IMG/VR virus record: IMGVR_UViG_3300030388_001475
Span: 1-21,538 of that record
Origin: a virus
Direction: 5' to 3' (one strand)
Length of the DNA stretch: 21,538 nucleotides
Made by a program: the position numbers and the translations under genes. Under the pieces are notes generated by a model. The model was not told where the DNA came from. It saw only the letters and a list, made by a program, of their open reading frames with translations, and searched no databases. Below, one piece after another: positions 1-6,122 of the stretch; positions within the stretch are counted from its first letter, which is position 1; every line of letters begins with the position of its first letter.

Positions 1-159
1 AATAAGAAGTTTAATTCTTTAAATAAAAAATATTTAAGAACTGAAAAAAACACAGTAGTTTATACTGATTTTGAACAAATGGATTTGTCAGAGAAATTAG
101 AAAATATACAAATAGAAATGAGTAAAATATCTACTGAATTAGAAGAATTAGAAAACTAA
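1..159 (+). CDS. C-terminal fragment of an unknown protein (cut by window start)
   Basis: An open frame runs in from the left edge and ends at TAA 157-159, leaving 52 C-terminal residues. The last part is rich in Glu, Leu, Ile and Lys with heptad-like spacing, as in a short coiled coil. The fragment ends in a run of Glu and Leu residues. I do not recognise a family. The next gene, a RecE-like nuclease, often has a single-strand annealing protein beside it, but nothing in these residues shows that this is one. The codon pattern (AAA, TTA, GAA) matches the early genes that follow. Confidence 0.6.
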   Translation, partial: NKKFNSLNKKYLRTEKNTVVYTDFEQMDLSEKLENIQIEMSKISTELEELEN

Positions 160-166
160 ATAAAAC

Positions 167-183
167 CGGGGTTCGATATCCCG
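167..183 (+). other. Short hairpin resembling a tRNA T-arm
   Basis: CGGGG (167-171) pairs with TCCCG (179-183), the last pair being G-T. The 7-base loop TTCGATA fits the T-loop pattern TTCRANN. No acceptor, D or anticodon arm is visible around it, so this is not a complete tRNA. It could be a chance hairpin, a small regulatory stem between the two flanking genes, or a tRNA 3'-end remnant of the sort used as an attachment site. Confidence 0.35.
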
Positions 184-214
184 TTAAGTATAAATAAAAA
201 CAAAAACAAATATC

Positions 215-340
215 ATGGAAAAATTAGTTGAATTTTTAGAATATAGGGTTCAAGCCTTAGAAAAAAGAATAAATGAATTAGAGCAAACCGTAACCGAACA
301 AAATAATTATATTTTGGGCGAACAAAAAAAAGAATCATGA
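215..340 (+). CDS. Small coiled-coil protein, unknown function (41 aa)
   Basis: ATG 215 opens a 41-residue frame that ends at TGA 338-340, overlapping the next gene start by 4 bases (ATGA), so translational coupling is likely. The leader is A-rich (repeats of AAAACA), as usual for Bacteroidota. The protein is almost all helix-forming residues, with Leu, Ile and Val at heptad spacing in residues 4-28, so a short coiled coil is likely. No catalytic or metal-binding motif is seen. Its place directly upstream of the RecE-like nuclease suggests an accessory role in the same operon, but that is inference. Confidence 0.6.
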   Translation: MEKLVEFLEYRVQALEKRINELEQTVTEQNNYILGEQKKES

Positions 341-1098
341 AAACATTATTTGACAGTAACGAAATTTATCATTCGTCACCCGGAATTAGCGCTTCAGGTT
401 TAAAAACAATATTTAAAAAATCGGTTTATCATTTCTTAAATCAAAAACGTTTTGAATCTTCGGCGATGGCTTTAGGTTCTGCGGTTCATTGCGCTATGTT
501 AGAGCCTGAATTGTATTACAAAGATTACCATGTAATGCCCAAAATAGATAGGCGTACAAAAGCCGGAAAAGAAGCGTTTGAAATTGAAACAAAAAAATCG
601 GATGGTAAATTATTATTAGCTTTAGAAGAACACGATAAAATCACGAAAATATTAAAGAACTTTAGAAATCACGATTTGGCGCAAAAATATTGTCAAGGCG
701 AAATTGAATTGTCACACTATAAAAAACATGAAAATATTGATGTACGAATAAGGCCCGACGCTTTGAATAGAATAGAAAACTTTATTTCAGATGTTAAAAC
801 GTGCCAAGATAACGCACCGATGGCATTTAAAAGGGATGTTTATAAATATGGCTATCACCTACAAGCGGCGTTTTATTCGGATATGTTAGGAGTTCCGGCG
901 GAAAACTTTCGTTTTATTGCCGTTGAAACAAATTATCCGTTTTCGGTTGAGGTTTATGGTTTGAGTAATGAAATGATTGAACAAGGGCGTAAGGGTTGGA
1001 AAAGGGCTTTTAACGATTGGAAAATATACGTAGAAACGGGTATAATTTCGGGTTACAATTGGAATGATTTTAATAATGACGGAAGTTTGGTTTTATAA
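337..1098 (+). CDS. RecE-like PD-(D/E)XK exonuclease
   Basis: This 253-residue protein matches the phage PD-(D/E)XK nuclease-like family related to the C-terminal domain of RecE (exonuclease VIII). Visible motifs in order are G47-S-A-V-H51 with the following AMLEP (the GxxxH region), R-P-D141 (the catalytic Asp region), D152-V-K154 (the DxK core) and Q175 to Y180 (the QxxxY motif typical of RecB-type nucleases). Such enzymes digest one strand from double-strand ends to make 3' overhangs for annealing-based recombination. No annealase (RecT, Erf or Redbeta) is visible inside the window, though one could lie to the left. The start overlaps the upstream stop (ATGA). The DnaA-like gene follows two bases after the stop codon, so they share an operon. 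Confidence 0.85.
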   Translation: MKTLFDSNEIYHSSPGISASGLKTIFKKSVYHFLNQKRFESSAMALGSAVHCAMLEPELYYKDYHVMPKIDRRTKAGKEAFEIETKKSDGKLLLALEEHDKITKILKNFRNHDLAQKYCQGEIELSHYKKHENIDVRIRPDALNRIENFISDVKTCQDNAPMAFKRDVYKYGYHLQAAFYSDMLGVPAENFRFIAVETNYPFSVEVYGLSNEMIEQGRKGWKRAFNDWKIYVETGIISGYNWNDFNNDGSLVL

Positions 1099-1100
1099 AT

Positions 1101-1496
1101 ATGGAGTTAGAATTTTTAATAAAAAAAGTAAATCAACATTTTAACGTTGATATTTCACTAAATTCAAGAAAACGCCGGGATGTAATGTCCCGCGCAGTAT
1201 TTTATTGGTTTGCACGAGAAAAAACCGGACACACACTACAACGAATTGGTTCAATTGTTAATAGGGACCATTCTTCGGTTGTTTATTCAATGCAAAATTT
1301 TGATAATTGGGTTAATTCCGATTTGCATTTTAAAAATGAGTTTGAAAAATTAGAAGTGTTGCTTTTTAACGAGATTAGCGTTGAAAAACTAACAGAAGAA
1401 AAATTGTTATTAAAATATAAATTTCTTAAAATTGCAAATGAAATATTAACGGATGAGGTTTTAAATTTAAAAAAACAATTAAAAAATAAGAAATGA
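1101..1496 (+). CDS. DnaA domain IV-like DNA-binding protein
   Basis: Residues about 18-68 look like DnaA domain IV, the helix-turn-helix part that binds DnaA boxes. The segment R55-D-H-S-S-V-V-Y-S matches the family signature RDHTTVLHA, and the preceding helix (RAVFYWFAREKTGHTLQRIG) matches the usual LxRELTGxSLPEIG pattern. There is no AAA+ ATPase domain. Instead residues 95-131 form a Lys/Glu/Leu-rich probable coiled coil that could mediate dimerisation. The protein may bind DnaA boxes in the phage origin, or compete with host DnaA for its sites or dnaA promoter; both are inference. It sits between two nucleases in the early operon. Confidence 0.8.
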   Translation: MELEFLIKKVNQHFNVDISLNSRKRRDVMSRAVFYWFAREKTGHTLQRIGSIVNRDHSSVVYSMQNFDNWVNSDLHFKNEFEKLEVLLFNEISVEKLTEEKLLLKYKFLKIANEILTDEVLNLKKQLKNKK

Positions 1497-1543
1497 TAAA
1501 AGAAATAAAATTAATTATACAAACTTTAAAAAACGTTTTATAA
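1493..1543 (+). CDS. Possible 16-residue linking ORF
   Basis: ATG 1493 overlaps the upstream TGA by 4 bases (ATGA), and its TAA (1541-1543) overlaps the next ATG by one base (TAATG). The peptide is a short Lys/Ile/Leu-rich helix. Its only support is that it fits both overlaps exactly. It may be a translated peptide, or just a path that lets ribosomes reinitiate on the VRR-NUC gene. It may also be chance. Confidence 0.25.
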   Translation: MIKEIKLIIQTLKNVL

Positions 1544-1920
1544 TGGCAAAAATAAATCCGTTTGAAAAATATTTAAAAGGCGAAGATTTATTGCAACGTG
1601 CCGTTATGAATTATATTAAAATGCAATATCCTAAGGTTATTTTTACGCATCCAATGAATGAAGGTAAACGAACTCCTTTTGAACAATATAAAATGAAATA
1701 TTTAGGAGCAAAACCCGGAATTCCTGACTTGTTAATTTTTACACCAAATAAAAATAAAAACGGATTAGCGCTTGAATTAAAATATAAGTATAATAAACCG
1801 ACACCAAATCAAAAAGATTGGCTTAGATGGCTTGAAAATAGTAATTGGGCGGTTAATTGGCATAATAATTTCGATGATTGTATAAAAACAATTGACGATT
1901 ATTTTAACAATGAAATTTAA
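1543..1920 (+). CDS. VRR-NUC domain nuclease
   Basis: The 125-residue protein fits the compact phage VRR-NUC family. The PD-(D/E)XK core is visible as G59-I-P61-D62 followed by E78-L-K80. After it comes PTPNQ (86-90), the helix start with a conserved Gln typical of VRR-NUC, then a Trp-rich end. An acidic residue followed by Q18 in the first helix completes the pattern. Stand-alone VRR-NUC proteins are small phage nucleases thought to act on branched or structured DNA. Whether this one resolves junctions or trims recombination intermediates cannot be told. The size is normal for the phage type. The start at 1543 is preceded only by an A/T-rich leader. Confidence 0.85.
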   Translation: MAKINPFEKYLKGEDLLQRAVMNYIKMQYPKVIFTHPMNEGKRTPFEQYKMKYLGAKPGIPDLLIFTPNKNKNGLALELKYKYNKPTPNQKDWLRWLENSNWAVNWHNNFDDCIKTIDDYFNNEI

Positions 1921-1931
1921 AATTAAATAAA

Positions 1932-2177
1932 ATGAAATATAATGATGTTTATTTTGATAATACCAATCAAAAAATTAGATGGACTCAATCCGCGCCTGAA
2001 GGTATTGCGGTAACTTACGAGTATGTAGGTTCCACAACAAGGGTTGAATTCGACTTGTTTATTGAGTTACTTTGGTATAAGTATGAAGATACTTTTATTG
2101 ATATAAACGAGTTAAAAAAAATCTTTAAAGAATTACGAACTTTTTGTGATTCTGTAAAGAATAATTACACTTTATAA
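1932..2177 (+). CDS. Hypothetical protein (81 aa)
   Basis: ATG 1932 follows the A-rich leader AAATTAAATAAA, 11 bases after the previous stop. The first 45 residues look like a beta-rich module with alternating polar and hydrophobic residues, and the rest is helical. It has one Cys and no recognisable motif. I do not recognise a family. It closes the first early transcription unit: a promoter and a structured leader follow directly downstream. Confidence 0.6.
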   Translation: MKYNDVYFDNTNQKIRWTQSAPEGIAVTYEYVGSTTRVEFDLFIELLWYKYEDTFIDINELKKIFKELRTFCDSVKNNYTL

Positions 2178-2188
2178 AGAAATATCTT

Positions 2189-2196
2189 TATATTTG
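2189..2196 (+). promoter_or_regulatory. Promoter -7 element TATATTTG
   Basis: TATATTTG is a perfect match to the Bacteroidota -7 consensus TAnnTTTG. No clear TTG lies 17-23 bases upstream, so the -33 element is weak. Transcription would start at about 2200-2203, at the foot of the hairpin described next, giving a structured leader of roughly 95 bases ahead of the initiator gene at 2296. Confidence 0.6.
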
Positions 2197-2282
2197 TTGT
2201 GATATTGTCGTGGATATCGTAAAAAAAATTAATGGAATCCTATTGATGAAGCGCCCGCGACCGCTGAATTGATAGGGTTTTA
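2197..2282 (+). ncRNA. Structured leader RNA with two hairpins and a predicted kissing-loop contact
   Basis: Hairpin 1 pairs 2197-2205 with 2214-2222 (9 bp, two G-U pairs) around the loop TGTCGTGG (2206-2213). Hairpin 2 pairs 2233-2247 with 2268-2282 (15 bp, five G-U pairs), then a tandem GA/GA internal loop (2248-2249 with 2266-2267), then AGCG (2250-2253) with CGCT (2262-2265) around the loop CCCGCGAC (2254-2261). GTCGTGG (2207-2213) in loop 1 pairs with CCGCGAC (2255-2261) in loop 2 over 7 bp with one G-U. The many G-U pairs favour a + strand RNA over a DNA cruciform. The 3' arm is followed by T-rich DNA, so hairpin 2 could also act as an attenuator. No known family was recognised. Confidence 0.6.
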
Positions 2283-2295
2283 CTTTTATTAAAAT

Positions 2296-3219
2296 ATGGA
2301 AATAAACAAAATTTACAAACCAAAGAAATTTTCAAGATTTACAATTGTACCTAATAATATTTTTAGGCACAAAGAAATATCAGCAAGTGCAACCGGTTTA
2401 TATTGTTGGCTTTTTTCACATGATGCAAAAACGGAAATGACGGTTCAATTTATATGTGGCCATTTTAAAGACGGAAAAGACGCCATTAATAAACGAATAA
2501 AAGAATTAATAAAAGAAGGTTTTTTAGTTCGTAAGGAGTTAAGAACGGGTGGAAAATTTGCCGGTTATAATTATTATTTAAACGATAAGCCTAAGAAAAT
2601 AACCGCAACCGGAAAAACCGTAACCGGAAAAACCGCGGCGGTAAAACCGGACCCGGTTAATCCGCAACAAAGTAATACTATAAACACTAATATAATAACT
2701 AATAAAAGAAATACTAAAGTACAAACAACTATAAAATCAAAAACGCCATTATACAATGAAATGATAATTAAGGCATTTCCGCATTTTATAAAATTATTTC
2801 CTAATCAATATAAACCAAAAGGCGAAACACAAAAAAATAAATGGTTGGATTGTTTAGATAAAATACAAAGAATTGATAAATATGATTTAAGGGATGTTTA
2901 CGAGGTTACAAAATCACTTCGAAATGATGACTTTTGGCAAACTAATTTTTTAAGTATTTTAAAATTTAGAAATTTAGATAAAAACGGTATTAAATATATT
3001 GATAGATTTATGTTAAATCAAAAGGCAAAAACAAAACCCGTTGGATATTCAAAAGTTAAAGGAATTATTGAATACTTTATTTATAATAGTCCGGCCGACG
3101 GAAATAAAGAATTAGGCGCAAAAACAAAAGGCGGTCAATTATTTGAATTTCATATTAAACAATTAATGCACACAAACGAATTTAATGAATTAAAAGATTA
3201 TGTAATTAAAAATAAATAA
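2296..3219 (+). CDS. Replication initiator / helicase-loader-type protein with N-terminal winged helix
   Basis: Residues about 10-95 look like the N-terminal winged-helix domain of phage replisome organisers: a PNNIFRHKEISASATGLYCWLFS opening, a recognition helix region around GKDAINKRIKELIKEGFL, and a wing ending in YNYYLND. Residues about 96-150 are a low-complexity Thr/Lys/Asn linker with TGKT repeats. Residues 151-307 hold a helical C-terminal domain. Its DDFWQTNFLSILKFRN segment resembles the conserved Trp-Phe-Leu-Leu patch of DnaD or lambda O-type C-terminal regions that recruit the helicase. The likely role is binding the origin and loading the primase-helicase encoded at 4040. The linker DNA carries GC-rich repeats that may be the origin. 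Confidence 0.7.
   Translation: MEINKIYKPKKFSRFTIVPNNIFRHKEISASATGLYCWLFSHDAKTEMTVQFICGHFKDGKDAINKRIKELIKEGFLVRKELRTGGKFAGYNYYLNDKPKKITATGKTVTGKTAAVKPDPVNPQQSNTINTNIITNKRNTKVQTTIKSKTPLYNEMIIKAFPHFIKLFPNQYKPKGETQKNKWLDCLDKIQRIDKYDLRDVYEVTKSLRNDDFWQTNFLSILKFRNLDKNGIKYIDRFMLNQKAKTKPVGYSKVKGIIEYFIYNSPADGNKELGAKTKGGQLFEFHIKQLMHTNEFNELKDYVIKNK
2601..2658 (+). repeat. Iteron-like repeat cluster inside the initiator gene, candidate replication origin
   Basis: AACCGGAAAAACCG occurs twice in tandem (2607-2620 and 2622-2635) with a 15-base period. It is followed by the inverted repeat ACCGC-G-GCGGT (2632-2642) and by AACCGG-AC-CCGGTT (2645-2658). The cluster is GC-rich in an AT-rich genome, and 2659-2750 immediately downstream is very AT-rich and could unwind. 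Initiator-binding repeats inside the initiator gene linker followed by an AT-rich stretch is the lambda O/ori arrangement. A coding repeat (TGKT) alone could also produce the tandem copies, but it would not require the palindromes. Confidence 0.5.
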
Positions 3220-3220
3220 A

Positions 3221-3640
3221 ATGAGATTTGAAAATCAAAAAGATATTGAAAGGGAAAACAAAGCCATTAAAGCGTTTTTAAAACCCTTTAACGGTACTTT
3301 TAAAAAGTTGGGTCGCAATGATATTGATTTTATAGTTTATGACCTTAAAGGAGCTATTTTGGCTTTTGTTGAAGTTAAAGGTAGATTGAGAAATATAGAC
3401 AATTCATTTCCTTTACCCATTTCAGTAAAAAAATTAACTAAGTTATTAGATAAAAAAATAAATCCCGTTATTATTTGGGCGTGTTTTGATGGCATTATAT
3501 TCTCCGAAGTAAAAGATTTAAAAGGTGAGATAAAAATTGGCGGACGTAAACCGCGAAAAGGTTCGTCAAATGATATTGAATTAATGGCTTACTATGTAAA
3601 TGATATAACTAAAAACAAATTTAAATTTATAAAATATTAA
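3221..3640 (+). CDS. Probable PD-(D/E)XK nuclease-like protein
   Basis: The 139-residue protein has an N-terminal helix with acidic residues (E9-R-E11), then D34-I-D36 on a predicted strand, and E51-V-K53 at the end of the next strand, followed by Gly-Arg. This spacing fits the Dx(n)ExK core of PD-(D/E)XK folds, and the hydrophobic strand just before E51 (AILAFV) supports it. The rest is a helix, another strand (PVIIWACFDG) and a Lys/Arg-rich tail that could bind DNA. It may be a structure-specific or restriction-like nuclease. The exact family is not recognised. It starts one base after the initiator stop, so the two are coupled. Confidence 0.5.
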   Translation: MRFENQKDIERENKAIKAFLKPFNGTFKKLGRNDIDFIVYDLKGAILAFVEVKGRLRNIDNSFPLPISVKKLTKLLDKKINPVIIWACFDGIIFSEVKDLKGEIKIGGRKPRKGSSNDIELMAYYVNDITKNKFKFIKY

Positions 3641-3642
3641 AA

Positions 3643-3981
3643 ATGAATAGAGAATTAAAAAAAGGCTTAGAATTAGTATTATTATTAGATTTAATTATTG
3701 CAACAATGGACGATTATAATTTAAAAGGACCCGTAAAAAATAAAGCTAATTTATTCAGAAATTCTATTGAATCGAATGTGAATAAAATAGTAGATAAATG
3801 TATGATACATGACGAAGAATTTTTTCAAAACGCATCAAAACGAAAAGAGCGGATGATTAAACAATTAGCAAGTTTAAGCGAAGACGACAATATTTTACTA
3901 AGTGACTTTGTAGATAAATTTATTTCTAATATAGAAATTGTCCGTAAAAAAGGAATTGTATTTTTTGACAAACTTTTATAA
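3643..3981 (+). CDS. Hypothetical helical protein (112 aa)
   Basis: ATG 3643 lies two bases after the previous stop codon. The protein is predicted to be almost entirely helical. Its N-terminal Leu-rich segment (residues 8-21, LELVLLLDLIIATM) is hydrophobic but interrupted by acids, so it looks like an amphipathic helix and not a clear membrane span. One Cys and one His are present without a metal-binding pattern. No family is recognised. It is the last gene before the promoter at 4012. Confidence 0.6.
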   Translation: MNRELKKGLELVLLLDLIIATMDDYNLKGPVKNKANLFRNSIESNVNKIVDKCMIHDEEFFQNASKRKERMIKQLASLSEDDNILLSDFVDKFISNIEIVRKKGIVFFDKLL

Positions 3982-4011
3982 ATAAATATTATGTAATTAA
4001 AAAAATTCTTT

Positions 4012-4019
4012 TACTTTAG
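4012..4019 (+). promoter_or_regulatory. Probable promoter -7 element TACTTTAG
   Basis: TACTTTAG differs from TAnnTTTG at one base. It shares the preceding string ATTCTTTTAC with the promoter at 6635, which supports a real signal. It lies 20 bases before the primase-helicase start, with an A/C-rich leader between. No -33 TTG is evident. Confidence 0.45.
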
Positions 4020-4039
4020 CAAAAACAAAAACAAAACAA

Positions 4040-5713
4040 ATGAAAACTTTTAACGATTTTAATATTGACGTTGGCAATAAATCCGCCGGAAAATTAAAAA
4101 CTAAATGCCCAAAATGTAGCGATTCAAGAAAAAATAAAAGAGATAAATCATTGTCGGTTGATATTGACCAAGGTTTATTTAATTGTCACAATTGCGGTTG
4201 GTCCGGTACAACAAAATTCCAAAAGAAACCCGACTATATTAAACCAAGAAAAATTGAAGTAAATTTAAGTAAAGAAATTATAAATTGGTTTGCGTCCCGT
4301 AAAATATCGGAAGCTACTTTATTACATTGGAAAATTGGCGAATCAAAAGAATATTTTCCTCAAGTTGGAAAAGAACGCCGCGCCGTAAATTTTAATTATT
4401 ACAGAAATAAAGAATTAGTAAACGTTAAATTTCGTGACGCGGAAAAGAATTTTAAAATGGTTTCGGGTGCTGAACTTGTTTTTTATGGTTTGGATAATAT
4501 TACAGAAATGGAAACGGTTTATATTGTTGAAGGCGAAATGGATGCGCTTTCGTTACATGAAGCCGGTATTTATTCGGTTTGTAGTGTACCAAATGGAGCA
4601 TCTAAAGGAAATGCGCGTTTAGAATATTTAGATAATTGTTTCGAATACTTTAAAGATAAAAAACAAATTATTCTTTGCACCGATAACGACGAAGCCGGTT
4701 TGGAATTGCGTAATGAATTAGCGCGAAGGTTCGGAGCATATAAGTGTAAATATGTTGAATTTGGCGATTTTAAGGACGCTAACGAGGTTTTAATATCTAA
4801 AGGCGGCGAAGTATTAAGAAATTTTATAAAAGGTGCTAAAAACTTTCCATTGGAAGGCGTTTTAAATATAAATGATATTTGGCAAAATGTTTTAAATTAT
4901 AATGAAAACGGTGTAAAAAACTATTCGATAGGCTTACCTAATTCCGATACTTATTTTAAACTTGCTTTTGGTGAGTGGACCGTTGTTACCGGAATACCTA
5001 ATTCAGGTAAATCGGACGTTGTAGACCAAATTTGTTGTAACATGGCGATAAATTACGGCATGAGATGCGCAATGTTTGCACCCGAATCATTTCCATATGA
5101 GGGCCATATTAAAAGAATTGCAAACAAATTAAATGAAAAAAATTGTAATAACGATGATTTAAACCAAACAAAAGATTTTATTGAAGACCATTTTTTTTGG
5201 ATTAAAATTGACTTAGAAAATTTGTCTTTAGAAGGGATTTTAAATTCTTTTCGTGAATTAGTATTTCAAAAAGGGGTTAACGTTGTGGTCATTGACCCTT
5301 GGAATATGCTCGACCATTCGGCCCAAAGGGACCATTCATATATTGGAAAAGCGCTTTCGTCTATAACGCAATTTTGCCAACAAACTAACACACATTTATT
5401 TTTGGTAGCACATCCAAGAAAAATTGAATCTGAAAATGGTAACTATAAAAAACCAACGTTGTATGATATTTCAGGAAGTGCGGATTTCTTTAACAAGGCC
5501 TATAACGGAATTATTGTTTTTAGATGTATCGGGCAAAAGACGCAATATAAATCGGATATTGTTAAAATGTATATAGAAAAGGTTAAGCGTAAGGAAAACG
5601 GGCAATTAGGTGAATTCGAGATTGCTCCGGATTTTGAAGCCGGCGGAATTTATAAGGATATTGATTTGGCAAATAAAAAGTTTGAAGTTATAACCGACAA
5701 TTTACCGTTTTAA
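4040..5713 (+). CDS. Phage primase-helicase (T7 gp4-like)
   Basis: Three domains are visible in 557 residues. A zinc ribbon lies at 23-52 (C23-x2-C26 and C49-x2-C52). A TOPRIM primase domain carries E164-G-E166-M-D168 and D215-N-D217 in CTDNDEAG, followed by the FKDANEVL segment typical of T7-like primases. A RecA-fold helicase domain has Walker A at 317-326 (TGIPNSGKSD) and Walker B at 415-422 (VVVIDPWN, D419), plus a later VAHPRK segment seen in replicative helicases. The protein would synthesise primers and unwind the replication fork. The length and domain order are normal. It has its own probable promoter, and the next gene starts at the last base of its stop (TAATG). Confidence 0.93.
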   Translation: MKTFNDFNIDVGNKSAGKLKTKCPKCSDSRKNKRDKSLSVDIDQGLFNCHNCGWSGTTKFQKKPDYIKPRKIEVNLSKEIINWFASRKISEATLLHWKIGESKEYFPQVGKERRAVNFNYYRNKELVNVKFRDAEKNFKMVSGAELVFYGLDNITEMETVYIVEGEMDALSLHEAGIYSVCSVPNGASKGNARLEYLDNCFEYFKDKKQIILCTDNDEAGLELRNELARRFGAYKCKYVEFGDFKDANEVLISKGGEVLRNFIKGAKNFPLEGVLNINDIWQNVLNYNENGVKNYSIGLPNSDTYFKLAFGEWTVVTGIPNSGKSDVVDQICCNMAINYGMRCAMFAPESFPYEGHIKRIANKLNEKNCNNDDLNQTKDFIEDHFFWIKIDLENLSLEGILNSFRELVFQKGVNVVVIDPWNMLDHSAQRDHSYIGKALSSITQFCQQTNTHLFLVAHPRKIESENGNYKKPTLYDISGSADFFNKAYNGIIVFRCIGQKTQYKSDIVKMYIEKVKRKENGQLGEFEIAPDFEAGGIYKDIDLANKKFEVITDNLPF

Positions 5714-5940
5714 TGATGAAAAAAATTAATAGGGTAACCGATGAACACCGTAAGGCCATGCAATGGTGTTTGAAAAATAATATAAAAGTTTATATTAACC
5801 CCTCGCATTCAGGTTTAAAAGTTGAAATTAATGATAATGGTAGAAAAATTTGTTCTCCTAAGTACTACAATAACGAGGAAGCCTTAAATAAGTGTTGGGA
5901 ACTTTATTTGTATCTTTACAATAAATATTGGACAGTATGA
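5713..5940 (+). CDS. Hypothetical protein (75 aa)
   Basis: ATG 5713 overlaps the TAA of the primase-helicase by one base. A second ATG follows directly and is an equally possible start. The protein has a basic N-terminal helix, then a strand-turn-strand region (IKVYINPSHSGLKVEIN), then a Tyr- and Trp-rich helix at the end. The pattern recalls small phage proteins with a single alpha/beta unit, but I do not recognise a family. Coupling suggests an accessory to replication. Confidence 0.55.
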   Translation: MMKKINRVTDEHRKAMQWCLKNNIKVYINPSHSGLKVEINDNGRKICSPKYYNNEEALNKCWELYLYLYNKYWTV

Positions 5941-6122
5941 TTTTTAATTTTAATACAATAATTTTTCCTATTTATGGATTTATGTTAGGCGCTAATTATT
6001 GGAACTCTGAAATGAATGAAGATTTTGATGAAAACGATTTAATTAACGAAACCGAACATTGTTTGCAATTTATGTTTTTATTTGTTGGAATTTCTTTTGT
6101 ATGGTATAAAGAAAAAAATTGA
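5937..6122 (+). CDS. Hypothetical small protein with two hydrophobic segments (61 aa)
   Basis: The start chosen is ATG 5937, which overlaps the upstream TGA as ATGA; a TTG nine bases earlier is less likely. Residues 4-20 (NFNTIIFPIYGFMLGAN) and 43-57 (CLQFMFLFVGISFVWY) are strongly hydrophobic, separated by a very acidic stretch (NEDFDENDLINETE). This suggests a small two-helix membrane protein with an acidic loop. Its role is unknown. It is unusual to see a membrane protein in the middle of a replication operon, so it might affect host physiology or defence; that is inference. Confidence 0.5.
   Translation: MIFNFNTIIFPIYGFMLGANYWNSEMNEDFDENDLINETEHCLQFMFLFVGISFVWYKEKN

Noticed and set aside
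160-214. Possible tRNA gene
   Set aside because: Only a T-arm-like hairpin is present. There is no anticodon arm, D-arm or acceptor pairing.
2233-2282. Hammerhead-ribozyme-like core (TTGATGA, stem, GAA) in hairpin 2
   Set aside because: The essential C3 is replaced by T, GAA is not followed by the usual A, and no cleavage-site strand or three-helix layout fits. The continuous 15-bp stem with a tandem GA step explains the bases better.
2607-2658. CRISPR-like array
   Set aside because: The repeats are short with a 15-base period and no unique spacers, and they lie inside a coding frame; iterons fit better.
2574-2756. 60-codon hydrophobic - strand frame
   Set aside because: It is a shadow of the initiator linker; the hydrophobic look is the complement of Lys/Asn/Thr codons.
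4434-4622. 62-codon + strand frame inside the primase-helicase
   Set aside because: It is out of frame within the TOPRIM-coding region, whose motifs are clearly in the main frame.
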